From a virus, in the IMG/VR virus record IMGVR_UViG_3300010158_000275, positions 1 to 26,650 of that record: a stretch of DNA of 26,650 nucleotides; one strand, 5' to 3'. Each line of letters opens with the position of its first letter. Position 1 is the stretch's first letter. Positions 12,538-20,417 of this stretch are shown one piece after another. The position numbers and the translations under genes are program-made. A model generated the notes under the pieces. The model was given only the letters and a program-made list of their open reading frames with translations, had not been told where the DNA came from and did not search any database.

Positions 12538-13293
12538 ATGAAAAAATACGGATGGATTAAAGATAAGCACGACGACAGAGACAAACCGTTTAAGGCAAAA
12601 GCCACTCCTCCCAAAGTATTCACACCCACAGATCTCAGGCCGTGGTGTCCGCCTGTACTCGATCAAGGGCAGCTGGGAGCTTGTACAGCTTTTGGTACAA
12701 CAGAAATGGTGCATTTTGTTCGCAATAAACAAAAGGCTCAAGATTTCACACCGGCTCCATTGTTCACGTACTATGCAACTAGGCAGATTGAGAACACTGT
12801 AAATGAAGATTCTGGGGCAATGGTTCGGAATGCTTTGAAAAGCGCCGTACTGTATGGCGTTGTGCAAGAAGAAAAGTGGCACTACGACATTGCGAAGTTT
12901 ACTGTCAAACCTACACCAGACATCTATGCAGAAGCTCTCAAGCACCAAACACTACAGTATCGCAGGATTAGTGACGGACTGATTCATGATATGCAGCAGT
13001 GCTTGTTCGAAGGTTATCCCTTCACATTCGGAGCTATTTTATTTGATAGCTTTGAAAGTCCTGCTGTGGCAAGGAACGGTGTTGTACCTATGCCTCATGC
13101 TGGTGAAGGTCAGCTTGGCGGGCATTGCATGCTTTGCGTCGGTTGGAAAGTTATCAGTGGACATAACTATTTCATTATTCAGAATAGCTGGGGTACGGGA
13201 TGGGGAGATCACGGCTTCTGCTATATTCCGTTCGAGTACATGGGTAATAGAAACCTAGTAAACGATCTCTGGACAATTCATCTTGAGGAGTAA
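12538..13293 (+). CDS. Papain-like (C1A) cysteine protease
   Basis: The catalytic set is complete: oxyanion Gln and nucleophile in DQGQLGACTAF (Cys49), His196 in GGHCMLCVGW, and Asn216 in IQNSWGTGWGDHGFCYIPFEY. The 251-aa length is a bare C1 peptidase domain with only a short N-terminal segment (WIKDKHDDRDKPF) and no signal peptide. It therefore should act inside the infected cell or in the virion. Related C1 proteases occur in bacteria and some large phages. The leader is A-rich (AAATAAACAAACAAATAAAT) with no Shine-Dalgarno. A strong terminator follows. Roles could be prohead maturation or cutting of a host protein; neither is shown by context. Confidence 0.85.
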   Translation: MKKYGWIKDKHDDRDKPFKAKATPPKVFTPTDLRPWCPPVLDQGQLGACTAFGTTEMVHFVRNKQKAQDFTPAPLFTYYATRQIENTVNEDSGAMVRNALKSAVLYGVVQEEKWHYDIAKFTVKPTPDIYAEALKHQTLQYRRISDGLIHDMQQCLFEGYPFTFGAILFDSFESPAVARNGVVPMPHAGEGQLGGHCMLCVGWKVISGHNYFIIQNSWGTGWGDHGFCYIPFEYMGNRNLVNDLWTIHLEE

Positions 13294-13313
13294 TATTTCC
13301 CCCTAATAAACAG

Positions 13314-13350
13314 GGCGGGTAGGGATTATTCTCTACCCGCCTTTTCTTTT
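13314..13350 (+). terminator. Strong rho-independent terminator
   Basis: The 9-bp stem GGCGGGTAG (13314-13322) and CTACCCGCC (13333-13341) has a 10-nt loop and is followed by TTTTCTTTT. It ends the protease transcript. Confidence 0.9.
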
Positions 13351-13358
13351 ATAAATAT

Positions 13359-13553
13359 ATGAGTGCATACACAATAACCTGGGAAACATACAGAGCAATG
13401 CAAGACAGAATCACTAGTCTTGAAAAACTAAACAAAGAGCTTACTCAACTCAAGCCAGACTATGAGGTAGCTGCTGAGATTATTCTATTGGAAGCTGAGC
13501 ATGAAATAGGACGGTTGAAGCAGGAAATTAAAAAATTAAAAGGAGAACAATAA
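13359..13553 (+). CDS. Small coiled-coil protein (64 aa)
   Basis: Almost the entire product is a charged helix with regularly spaced Leu/Ile (ITSLEKLNKELTQL, then EIGRLKQEIKKLKG), suggesting a coiled coil. It opens the operon after the terminator. One base separates its stop from the next ATG. Confidence 0.75.
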   Translation: MSAYTITWETYRAMQDRITSLEKLNKELTQLKPDYEVAAEIILLEAEHEIGRLKQEIKKLKGEQ

Positions 13554-13554
13554 T

Positions 13555-13755
13555 ATGTTAAGTACAGGCTTCCCAGACGACGAAGACCCAAACCTAGTTG
13601 ACGATCCTGAGTGTCCTACATGCGGGAACATCCTGGACGTAGGTAATGGTGAGGTTCTTTGTAAAAACTGTAATTTTCACGACGAAGTGGATATCCCCGA
13701 TCCTCCAGACTATTGGGACTACAACGGTCCCACACCTTACAACCACCTAGACTAA
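13555..13755 (+). CDS. Zinc-ribbon protein (66 aa)
   Basis: Two Cys pairs form a ribbon: CPTCG (about residues 20-24) and CKNC (about 39-42), separated by 15 residues (NILDVGNGEVL). The tails are acidic and Pro-rich (DIPDPPDYWDY). Probably a protein- or nucleic-acid-binding mini-domain. The start follows AGGAGAACAATAAT within the previous gene, one of the few Shine-Dalgarno-like strings here. Confidence 0.75.
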   Translation: MLSTGFPDDEDPNLVDDPECPTCGNILDVGNGEVLCKNCNFHDEVDIPDPPDYWDYNGPTPYNHLD

Positions 13756-13757
13756 AT

Positions 13758-14009
13758 ATGAGTAACGTAGACCATCCAGACCACTATAACCAGGGAGAGA
13801 TTGAGTGTATCGATGTTATCGAACAACTCAACTTGAGTTTCTGTCTAGGTAACGCCTTAAAGTACATTTGGCGCTGCAAAGACAAAGGTAGAATGATAGA
13901 AGATCTTAACAAGGCTATCTGGTATATCGACAGAGAGATAACAAACACACGAAAGGCTATTCATGTGGAGAAAGAGAGAAATAATGAGAAGAGCAAACTG
14001 GAATCATAA
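13758..14009 (+). CDS. DUF3310 family protein
   Basis: The sequence DHPDHYNQGEIECIDVIEQL ... GNALKYIWRCKDKGRMIEDLNKAIWYIDREI matches the phage DUF3310 family. It has the HPxHY motif and the conserved K-Y-x-x-R-x-x-x-K-G segment. A DUF3310-like domain occurs in T7 gp1.7, a nucleotide kinase, but short versions such as this 83-aa one have no proven activity. The open frame reaches 13713; the ATG at 13758, two bases after the previous stop, is chosen. Confidence 0.8.
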   Translation: MSNVDHPDHYNQGEIECIDVIEQLNLSFCLGNALKYIWRCKDKGRMIEDLNKAIWYIDREITNTRKAIHVEKERNNEKSKLES

Positions 14010-14520
14010 TCACCCACCCAAAGAACCTTCACATTTTGAAGTGTTCGATGATGGTGTATTGATATACTCTGGTAATTACGATGAAGGTATGAAGCTTATG
14101 GAAGAGGTTTCCCCTATCGCAATACTGAGGACTGAATTGGAGAAAACAAAACTACAGCTAGAGAAAGTCAAAGAAAGACTAGCCGTTGTAGAGAAACAGC
14201 GAGATGACGCATCTCAGCTATTGTCTGATCTAGACGATCTCAATAGCGGTGTAGACAGATCTACATGCGTACATTTTGTACCGTCGATTCTATCCTGTGA
14301 GGAATGTTCTAAAAACACACGTTCAACCCTCTCGGAGAAATACCTAGAACTATTGAGTCTTGTGGATGGAGCTAAAGACATAATAGAAATATATACCCCT
14401 GTAGGACCATATAACGCAGGTTGGAAAAGGCGCTGGCTCTCGAAGGTACATGAGCTACTAGCAGAATACGGCAGCAACAATAATAATAGTTATGAACAGA
14501 GAAGAACTGGAGAATCTTAG
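13984..14520 (+). CDS. Coiled-coil protein of unknown function (178 aa)
   Basis: Residues 40-90 form a long charged helix (LRTELEKTKLQLEKVKERLA...), a probable coiled coil. After it, CVHFVPSILSCEEC could bind zinc through Cys residues. The start at 13984, overlapping the DUF3310 gene by 26 bases, is preferred over one 21 bases upstream. The C terminus is Asn-rich. No family is recognised. Confidence 0.7.
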   Translation: MRRANWNHNHPPKEPSHFEVFDDGVLIYSGNYDEGMKLMEEVSPIAILRTELEKTKLQLEKVKERLAVVEKQRDDASQLLSDLDDLNSGVDRSTCVHFVPSILSCEECSKNTRSTLSEKYLELLSLVDGAKDIIEIYTPVGPYNAGWKRRWLSKVHELLAEYGSNNNNSYEQRRTGES

Positions 14521-14785
14521 AAACAAGGGACCCTGCAGCTGCAACCAGCCAGATTGCTGGTATTGTGCAGCTATCGGAGACTTTAAATTTCAATGGGTTC
14601 TAGCCAAAGGAGAAAGAGACATCTATGCAAACCAACTTGAAAGAGCTCTTGCAATAGCAGGTGCTCTGGCGGAATATAAAAACGACCCTGAACTTGCGGA
14701 AACTTGGGGAGTCATGCTAGATAATCTAGTTTCTGAAGTTCAAGGGAAACCTAAACAACTAGAAGAAAATGTCAGCGAAATTTAA
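14492..14785 (+). CDS. Small Cys-rich protein (97 aa)
   Basis: CSCNQPDCWYC (about residues 15-25) gives four closely spaced Cys, probably a zinc-binding knuckle. The rest is helical. It overlaps the genes on both sides (29 and 17 bases), which suggests coupling. The function is unknown. Confidence 0.7.
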   Translation: MNREELENLRNKGPCSCNQPDCWYCAAIGDFKFQWVLAKGERDIYANQLERALAIAGALAEYKNDPELAETWGVMLDNLVSEVQGKPKQLEENVSEI

Positions 14786-15182
14786 AAATATAGAAGTCAC
14801 AGAAGAGTTTTTAAATTCACAACCAAACGCGTATTTTGTATTCGGAGATAATACAATTAAAAAGGGTTTGGCAGGAGCAGCCAAGCTAAGGAACCATCCT
14901 AGAGCTATAGGCTTCGTAACTAAAAAAGCTCCAGATGGGAATCCTAAAAGCTGCTATACTCCAGATGAATATGCAAAAATATTCTTTGGCCAGTTGAAGC
15001 AGCTTGAGTCTCATGTTAAAGGAAACCCGCAGCGCAAGTTCTATGTATCCAAGCTAGGAGCTGGGCTAGCTAACAGATACTACATCTGGGAGACAGTGAT
15101 TCACCATAACCTGATAGCCGAGCTAGGAGCTTACGATAACGTAATCTTCTGTTGGGAACAAGAAAGACTAACATCAAACTAA
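14769..15182 (+). CDS. Conserved phage protein with FGDN motif (137 aa)
   Basis: The N-terminal half has AYFVFGDNTIKKGLAGAA, then RNHPRAIGFVTKKAPD and CYTPDEYAKIFF. This Gly-Asp-Asn ... Gly-x-x-x-Ala-Ala pattern is recurrent in phage and bacterial hypotheticals and recalls nucleotide- or ADP-ribose-binding loops. That functional guess is not established. It ends one base before the RNA ligase gene. Confidence 0.7.
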   Translation: MSAKFKNIEVTEEFLNSQPNAYFVFGDNTIKKGLAGAAKLRNHPRAIGFVTKKAPDGNPKSCYTPDEYAKIFFGQLKQLESHVKGNPQRKFYVSKLGAGLANRYYIWETVIHHNLIAELGAYDNVIFCWEQERLTSN

Positions 15183-15183
15183 T

Positions 15184-16245
15184 ATGGAAAAATTAGCAGC
15201 AATAGCGAAAGTATTAGAATTAGCTCCTATTGAGGGAGCGGATAGAATTGAACGAGCCACGGTTCTTGGTTGGCATACTGTGGTCAAGAAAGGATTACAC
15301 AAGGTCGGTGATCTTGTGGTAATGATATTCCCTGACTCATATGCACCTAAAAGATATGTCGATGACTCCTATGCTGGTGAGGAAAAAACCAGGATCAAGA
15401 CATTAAAGATGCGTGGGCAATATAGTGCAGGGTTAGTCCTGCCCTTATATGAACTAACGCAAGCAGCCTTAACCTCAGCAGACATTCCTCCAGAAACCTG
15501 GGAAGAAGGCATGGAGGTAAGTGTTTGGCTAGGTGTTGAGAAGTGGGTGGCTCCCGTTAGTGCCTCCGTTGGAGGAGAAACGAAAGGAGACTTCCCTACT
15601 AACATATTAAGAAAGACTGACGAACACAACTTCCGTAGTGAACCTCAGGCTCTAGAAGAAGCAAGGACATCAGAGAAGTTTGCTGATGTTGAATTCGTGG
15701 CTACCTTGAAGTGTGACGGTAGCAGCGGAACATTCATACTCAAAAATGGAGAGTTCCGTGTATGTGGGAGAAACAAAGAGTTTGTGGAAACTGAAAGTAA
15801 TAGTTTCTGGAAGATAGCCAAGAAGTATAAAATTGAAGAAATGCTGAGAGCTGCACCTGTAGAGATGGCCTTACAGGGAGAAGCTTGCGGTCCAGGTATT
15901 CAGAAGAATCCTCTTAAACTAGACGAGCTAACCTTCCTGGTCTTCCAGATCAGGGATGTTACGAATCACAAATGGTTCACTTGGGATCAAGTTAAAAAAA
16001 TATGTGAAACACACGGAATTCCTCACGTTCCTGAAGTAACTAGATTCAAGTTCTCGGGAGAGTCTCCGAGTATTGATGAGCTGCAAGAGTTGGCAAACAA
16101 CGCTAAGTATGACAATGGTAGAGCGAACGCTGAAGGAATTGTCATTCGTCCAGTGGTGCCAGTCAAATCAACCGTACTCCAGCAAGATTGTTGGAGTCTC
16201 AAGGTAATGAATCAACCGTACGACACGAAGAAAGGAAGAGAATAA
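15184..16245 (+). CDS. ATP-dependent RNA ligase, Rnl5 type
   Basis: The N-terminal domain (residues 1-115, LAAIAKVLELAPIEGADRIE ... WHTVVKKG) is the OB-like module of Rnl5-type ligases such as Naegleria NgrRnl. Motif I is Lys176 in TLKCDGSSG, the adenylated lysine. Motif IIIa lies in GEACGPGIQKNPL, motif IV in EGIVIRP and motif V in WSLKVMN. The 353-aa length fits the family. It seals 5'-phosphate/3'-OH RNA ends. With the kinase-phosphatase encoded at 21167 it can complete repair of cut tRNA. Its stop overlaps the next start (TAATG at 16243-16247). Confidence 0.85.
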   Translation: MEKLAAIAKVLELAPIEGADRIERATVLGWHTVVKKGLHKVGDLVVMIFPDSYAPKRYVDDSYAGEEKTRIKTLKMRGQYSAGLVLPLYELTQAALTSADIPPETWEEGMEVSVWLGVEKWVAPVSASVGGETKGDFPTNILRKTDEHNFRSEPQALEEARTSEKFADVEFVATLKCDGSSGTFILKNGEFRVCGRNKEFVETESNSFWKIAKKYKIEEMLRAAPVEMALQGEACGPGIQKNPLKLDELTFLVFQIRDVTNHKWFTWDQVKKICETHGIPHVPEVTRFKFSGESPSIDELQELANNAKYDNGRANAEGIVIRPVVPVKSTVLQQDCWSLKVMNQPYDTKKGRE

Positions 16246-16466
16246 TGAAACTATTACAATTAATTCAAGCAGACGACAATCAGTCGATTTTTATTAAAGC
16301 GGAAAATCTAATAGCGTTTTCTCCTTACGATGAGGGAGCAGCCATCGCATTAACCACAGGCGAAGGGTTTGTGGTAAAAGAATCACCTGAAACAATCATA
16401 GCTCTACTTAATATCGCTGCTGGCGGAAATCTAACCGTAATCGACAGTTCAGACATAACAATCTAA
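16245..16466 (+). CDS. Unknown 73-aa protein
   Basis: A beta-rich small protein (SIFIKAENLIAFSPYDEGAA, then TTGEGFVVKESPETIIALL). The arrangement resembles short Bacteroidota hypotheticals with an I-x-L-x-x-G-x-x-x-x-V-x-E-S pattern. The ATG at 16245 shares a base with the ligase stop, so translation is probably coupled. Confidence 0.7.
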   Translation: MKLLQLIQADDNQSIFIKAENLIAFSPYDEGAAIALTTGEGFVVKESPETIIALLNIAAGGNLTVIDSSDITI

Positions 16467-16470
16467 TAAT

Positions 16471-17103
16471 GTGAAAACAGAACTACAAGAGCAGCTATAT
16501 AAAGACTATCCTGATCTTTTTCAGGAGTCTAAGTTGGATATGACCCAGACATGTATGTGCTGGGGTATCGAATGTGGGGATGGTTGGGAACCGGTAATCC
16601 GTAACATGTGTAAGATGCTGTCCTGTAGAGGATATTCTGCTGTGAAACTTAAGCCTGTTTTCCCAAAGGCTGACAGGCTATGGATGATGGTTGTCAACGC
16701 GACTAAACCATTACTTCGACGGTTGGAGAAAAGGCTAAATCGCTCTCCTTACAGTCTACGGCTGCCCGAACCTAAAACGTATGACAGCTTCCCTGGCTGG
16801 GCAGTAAAGTTTACACAGATCAAAGAAAAGTTTGGCACTTTAAGAGTATATTACAGTGTATACTCTAAGGCCAACGATGAGCAACTCAAACGCTTCGATG
16901 CTGTTAGTGTTCGCGAGGCTGGTGAGCGCTTCTGGGGATATGTTGACGGAGTTACAAGCTTCGCTGAATATATTAGTAGTAGAACATGTGAGAAAGATGG
17001 TAATCCAGGAAGCCTTACCCGAGCAGGTTGGTGGCGTACGCTATGCGTAAATTGTGATAAAACTACACAAACAACCACAGACTTAGATAAAGAACAACCT
17101 TAG
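16471..17103 (+). CDS. Conserved hypothetical protein with CxWGIxCGDGW motif (210 aa)
   Basis: It starts with GTG, as the overlapping ATG two bases earlier runs straight into TGA. Motifs are CMCWGIECGDGWEPVI (about residues 28-43), VKFTQIKEKFGTLRVYY, and a C-terminal Cys-containing region (TCEKDGNPG ... GWWRTLCVNC) that looks like a degenerate zinc finger. I recognise this three-part pattern from widespread phage and bacterial hypotheticals of unknown function. Confidence 0.75.
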   Translation: MKTELQEQLYKDYPDLFQESKLDMTQTCMCWGIECGDGWEPVIRNMCKMLSCRGYSAVKLKPVFPKADRLWMMVVNATKPLLRRLEKRLNRSPYSLRLPEPKTYDSFPGWAVKFTQIKEKFGTLRVYYSVYSKANDEQLKRFDAVSVREAGERFWGYVDGVTSFAEYISSRTCEKDGNPGSLTRAGWWRTLCVNCDKTTQTTTDLDKEQP

Positions 17104-17110
17104 TTAAACA

Positions 17111-17548
17111 ATGCACGATATCTATTTTTCAAACAAAGGAATAACAAAGAAACTACAGATACCGAATCTTTGGCCGTCGAAAGAGACAAACAGAGCTACA
17201 AAAGAGTTCTTTGTTGGTAAGGATCTACTGTTGCTTATAGACCCTATACATGTGGACAAAGCTTATTATAAAGCTACGTTTCAAGTGTTTGACACAGAAA
17301 CAGTGACGTTTTTTGAAGCTAGAGACGGGCAGAGTTATATGTATTCGTACGGGTTCATGTGGGCTGATATCGAGAAAGGGCATATTACCATCAATACAAG
17401 GCTAATTGGAAGCGCGCCATTGATGCATCATATGACTGAGGTCGAAAAGAATAGGTTCTGGGCAATCAGAGACGAGGGTCTTAAATTGCTCAGGGCAGGT
17501 ATAGAAGAATTCAACAGATACTTTCCTGTACAGGAATATAAAAAATGA
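17111..17548 (+). CDS. Unknown 145-aa protein
   Basis: The product is mixed alpha/beta with many aromatics (YYKATFQVFDTETVTFFEAR, MYSYGFMWADIEKGH). No motif is recognised. Its TGA overlaps the next ATG (ATGA at 17545-17548). Confidence 0.7.
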   Translation: MHDIYFSNKGITKKLQIPNLWPSKETNRATKEFFVGKDLLLLIDPIHVDKAYYKATFQVFDTETVTFFEARDGQSYMYSYGFMWADIEKGHITINTRLIGSAPLMHHMTEVEKNRFWAIRDEGLKLLRAGIEEFNRYFPVQEYKK

Positions 17549-17943
17549 GAAAACTATTAGTAAATGCAATCGTCACTCCTGACGGTACACGACTACAGTC
17601 GATGAATACTCACGACTATGTAACACACACAGACGCTAACGGAGAGGAGTATATGCTTGATGGCGGTATAAGCTATGTGAGGAGAAGTGTGAATAAGATA
17701 CCTGCTGCAGATGCTTCTGTTTATTCCGATGATCCTCACGAAATTATTCGTACCTCATTTAATTGGGGTACCCGAGGGTGTGGCGGTGGTGAACCTTTAA
17801 AATGGAAAACACTGGACTCTTTAGATACAGATCACATTGAAGCAATATTAGCAACACAACATCACATAGGTGAAGTACTGAAAAAAGTATTTGTAGACGA
17901 ACTAACCTACAGAAAGACCATACTCAATGAAAAAAACAACTAG
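17545..17943 (+). CDS. Conserved phage protein of unknown function (132 aa)
   Basis: Motifs are TPDGTRLQSMNTHDYVTHTD, EEYMLDGGISYVRR and FNWGTRGCGGGEPLKW. I recognise them from a family common in phage genomes, with no proven function. It is coupled to the preceding gene by an ATGA overlap. A 30-codon ORF begins inside its 3' end. Confidence 0.75.
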   Translation: MRKLLVNAIVTPDGTRLQSMNTHDYVTHTDANGEEYMLDGGISYVRRSVNKIPAADASVYSDDPHEIIRTSFNWGTRGCGGGEPLKWKTLDSLDTDHIEAILATQHHIGEVLKKVFVDELTYRKTILNEKNN

Positions 17944-18019
17944 TCAGCGTGTAAGAACAGTGAAGCAGGGTAATGTAACGATTCGCAAGACTGTAACAGT
18001 CACAAGAACACGTAAGTAG
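17927..18019 (+). CDS. Very basic 30-aa peptide
   Basis: An ATG inside the 3' end of the previous gene opens 30 codons, and the stop is one base before the DNA ligase start. The product starts MKKTTSQRVRTVKQGN and ends in TVTVTRTRK. It has nine Lys/Arg, no acidic residue and Thr/Val-rich beta character. The tight fit between neighbours supports it as real. It could bind nucleic acid; no family is known to me. Confidence 0.6.
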   Translation: MKKTTSQRVRTVKQGNVTIRKTVTVTRTRK

Positions 18020-18020
18020 T

Positions 18021-19148
18021 ATGGAACTACCTAAACTATATAAAAAGACATCCACAGGAGCTACCCAAGAGTGGCAGATATTCGTAGAAGATGGATATTA
18101 CCACACAGTCAGTGGGCAGGTAGACGGTAAGAAAATAATCAATGCGCCTACCAGGTGTCTTGGTAAAAACATAGGTAAGAAGAATGAAACTACTCCTGAA
18201 GAGCAGGCAGAAGCTGAAGCCCAAGCCAAGTGGCAAAAGAAATTGGATGAGGGATATGTCCAAGATGTGGATAGTCTCGATGGTGCCAATCCTTTGCGGC
18301 TGGATCCTATGCTTGCTAAGGATTATGCGGACTACAAAGATAAGCTAGTGTTCCCTGTGTTCAGCCAGCCTAAACTAGATGGGTTGAGATGTATCGTTAC
18401 ACGAGAAGGGGCATTCAGCAGACAGTGGAAGCCCTTTGTTACATTACAACACATCAGAGACGCTGCTCAGCCGTTGTTTGATAAATATCCTGATCTTCTT
18501 GCTTTGGACGGAGAGATGTACTCGCATGAGCTTAAAGATAAGTTTGAGGAAATTGTGAGTATCGTAAAGCAGCCAAAAGCTTCACCTGAAGATATAGAGA
18601 AATGCAAGCAAAGCGTGCAGTACCATATGTACGACATCATCACAAAAAGGGACCACCTGTTTAATCAAAGGCAGATGGACTATAGGCTTCTTGTTAAAGA
18701 GGCTGCTGGCGATTATATAAAAGCTGCGGAATCTACACCTGCCCACAACCAGGAAGAGTTAGATAGTATCTATCAGCAATATATGGTTGAAGGGTACGAG
18801 GGCCAGATGATCCGCACGTGGAACAGCCCATACCAACATAAGCGTACAAAAGACCTACTGAAAAGAAAAGAGTTCCATGACGCGGAGTTTGAGATAGTGG
18901 GCTATAAAGACGGTAAAGGTAGTCGTGAAGGTTGTATCATCCTTCGGCTAGCAATGCCTGACGGTAAAGAATTCGATTCTGTTCCTGTAGGTGGAATCGA
19001 ATATCAGAAAAGATTGTGGACTCGTCGTCTAGAGATTCTGGGTTTGCAGGCAACTGTAAAGTATCAGAATCTCAGCAGTGACGGTATTCCACGGTTCAAT
19101 AACACAATTAAGATCAGAACAAGAGAGCTAGAAGAAGTTAACATTTAA
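18021..19148 (+). CDS. ATP-dependent DNA ligase
   Basis: Motif I is Lys118 in QPKLDGLRC, followed by LDGEMY (motif III), YHMYDI, and EGYEGQMIRTW (motif IV). KRTKDLLKRKEF is motif V, and a C-terminal OB domain contains GYKDGKGSREGCI. The N-terminal 75 residues resemble a small WGR-like domain (LYKKTSTGATQEWQIFVEDG) seen on other phage ligases. The enzyme seals nicks in DNA during replication and recombination. The length of 375 aa fits. The start is one base after the 30-aa ORF. Confidence 0.85.
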   Translation: MELPKLYKKTSTGATQEWQIFVEDGYYHTVSGQVDGKKIINAPTRCLGKNIGKKNETTPEEQAEAEAQAKWQKKLDEGYVQDVDSLDGANPLRLDPMLAKDYADYKDKLVFPVFSQPKLDGLRCIVTREGAFSRQWKPFVTLQHIRDAAQPLFDKYPDLLALDGEMYSHELKDKFEEIVSIVKQPKASPEDIEKCKQSVQYHMYDIITKRDHLFNQRQMDYRLLVKEAAGDYIKAAESTPAHNQEELDSIYQQYMVEGYEGQMIRTWNSPYQHKRTKDLLKRKEFHDAEFEIVGYKDGKGSREGCIILRLAMPDGKEFDSVPVGGIEYQKRLWTRRLEILGLQATVKYQNLSSDGIPRFNNTIKIRTRELEEVNI

Positions 19149-19155
19149 TAATATT

Positions 19156-19431
19156 ATGTCAGATTTGAAAATGTGGCCCAAAATTGGTAGCAAAGTGAAG
19201 TTCAAAGGTACACACATGTTCTGGTTCAAGAATATGGTTGATGATGCCAAAGAGCTTTTGAAAGTTGATAAAGATTATACGATCTCTGATTTAAGATTAT
19301 GCTCCAGCTGGTGCACTACGCGTTTGGAGGAATTCCCAGATAATAAATTCCCTCTAAGCTTCTTTGAGTACGACAAAGATCTAACAACAGAAGAAGAGAT
19401 GCTACGAGAAAGGACAAGTGTTGAAAAATGA
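19156..19431 (+). CDS. Conserved small phage protein (91 aa)
   Basis: GSKVKFKGTHMFWFKNMV ... LKVDKDYTISDLRLCSSWCTTRLEEFP ... FPLSFFEYD resembles the short SH3-like phage hypotheticals that begin with G-x-x-V-x-F. The function is unknown. It overlaps the following gene by ATGA at 19428-19431. Confidence 0.75.
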   Translation: MSDLKMWPKIGSKVKFKGTHMFWFKNMVDDAKELLKVDKDYTISDLRLCSSWCTTRLEEFPDNKFPLSFFEYDKDLTTEEEMLRERTSVEK

Positions 19432-19712
19432 GTAAACTAAAAGAACAGATTGACAGCTGGGTAGATGAAAACTACCCAGATCAAGAAATATTACTGGCTG
19501 ATAGTTTTGAGGAAGCTTTCGTAGGCGTAGCTACTCAGTTTGACAAACCTATCGCCGTGTTTGACAGACAGAAGTGTATCAAAATACTGATGCGGGATAT
19601 GAGTGAAGAGGATGCTTATGAGTACTTCGCTTTTAACATTGAAGGAGCGTATGTTGGAGAGCATACACCTGCCTTTATCGAATTCTTCTCTCCAGAAACA
19701 AAACAAGATTAA
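19428..19712 (+). CDS. Conserved small phage protein (94 aa)
   Basis: The C-terminal half (IAVFDRQKCIKILMRDMSEEDAYEYFAFNIEGAYVGEHTPAFIEFF) is a pattern I recognise from many phage genomes as a hypothetical. No activity is known to me. It is acidic and cytoplasmic. Confidence 0.75.
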   Translation: MSKLKEQIDSWVDENYPDQEILLADSFEEAFVGVATQFDKPIAVFDRQKCIKILMRDMSEEDAYEYFAFNIEGAYVGEHTPAFIEFFSPETKQD

Positions 19713-19722
19713 TTAGGTTAGA

Positions 19723-20067
19723 ATGAAGACAATATTATTAATATCGCTAGCGGCCATGGGTGTGGTTGCAGTAAGTCAGTCGTTTAACGGTCCCCAGTTA
19801 CCGTTGAAGCCTGCAAGAGTAGAGTTGCCTGAGGTGAGCATTAAAACACGCAAGGGCAGCTCCGAGACGTTCAATCCTGGACTGGCTTGTACAAGAGACA
19901 TTCCTTCAGGAGCAGTAATGAATAATTATAGTACCTCCTACCAGTATACTGACGACAACGGAGAAATCCATGTAACAAACCACTGCGTTAAATGTAACAC
20001 AGGTGTTTATGCTCCACATGAAGGAGAAGACTTCAAAACTTGTTCGTTTTGTGGAGAAAAAGAATAA
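19723..20067 (+). CDS. Exported or membrane-anchored protein with zinc ribbon (114 aa)
   Basis: The N terminus is a signal peptide or membrane anchor (MKTILLISLAAMGVVAVSQS; the Lys2 and hydrophobic core are clear, with no lipobox Cys). Near the C terminus, CVKC (about residues 88-91) and CSFC (about 107-110) form a rubredoxin-like zinc ribbon. A ribbon behind a signal sequence is uncommon. An N-in anchor would leave the ribbon in the periplasm. Confidence 0.65.
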   Translation: MKTILLISLAAMGVVAVSQSFNGPQLPLKPARVELPEVSIKTRKGSSETFNPGLACTRDIPSGAVMNNYSTSYQYTDDNGEIHVTNHCVKCNTGVYAPHEGEDFKTCSFCGEKE

Positions 20068-20068
20068 C

Positions 20069-20257
20069 ATGGAAAAGAAAATCGTTAATGATATATTGTG
20101 GACGCTAAACTATGTACACAACTCAGTAAAGATATATGGGCAAGATCACAACAACGATTGGTCTACCCATCTTATGCATCTCAAGAAGGCTGTAGCTAGC
20201 CTGGAGGAAGAGCAAGAAAACTACCTGGCAAGGAAAAATGAAAACGTTCCAAACTGA
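20069..20257 (+). CDS. Unknown 62-aa helical protein
   Basis: The ATG at 20069 follows the previous stop by one base, and the frame upstream of it lies within the previous gene. The helical, amphipathic product (HLMHLKKAVASLEEEQENYL) has no recognised family. A small membrane-peptide gene starts inside its 3' end. Confidence 0.65.
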   Translation: MEKKIVNDILWTLNYVHNSVKIYGQDHNNDWSTHLMHLKKAVASLEEEQENYLARKNENVPN

Positions 20258-20360
20258 TAAGCCTATTCTACGCTACGGGCTACTATTGCTCGGTGTTTTG
20301 ATAGGTTTTCTTACAGGAGTAATATCCTCGATACTACTCGGTGTAGTGATAGTTAAATAA
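20238..20360 (+). CDS. 40-aa single-pass membrane peptide
   Basis: After a polar N terminus (MKTFQTDKPILRY) comes one long hydrophobic segment (GLLLLGVLIGFLTGVISSIL and on to the C terminus), ending in Lys. It overlaps the previous gene by 20 bases and ends just before a strong terminator, closing the operon. Its size resembles phage lysis-regulator or superinfection-exclusion peptides, but nothing specific supports either. Confidence 0.65.
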   Translation: MKTFQTDKPILRYGLLLLGVLIGFLTGVISSILLGVVIVK

Positions 20361-20366
20361 TAGTAT

Positions 20367-20405
20367 AGCACCCCTGAACGGTTCAAGGTTCAGGGGTGCT
20401 TTTTA
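20367..20405 (+). terminator. Strong rho-independent terminator
   Basis: A 13-bp perfect stem (AGCACCCCTGAAC at 20367-20379 with GTTCAGGGGTGCT at 20388-20400) is followed by a run of T. Confidence 0.95.
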
Positions 20406-20417
20406 ATAGTCTTCAAC

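Noticed and set aside
12412-12948. Minus-strand 178-codon frame
   Set aside because: It crosses tRNA-Gln and the antisense of the protease gene.
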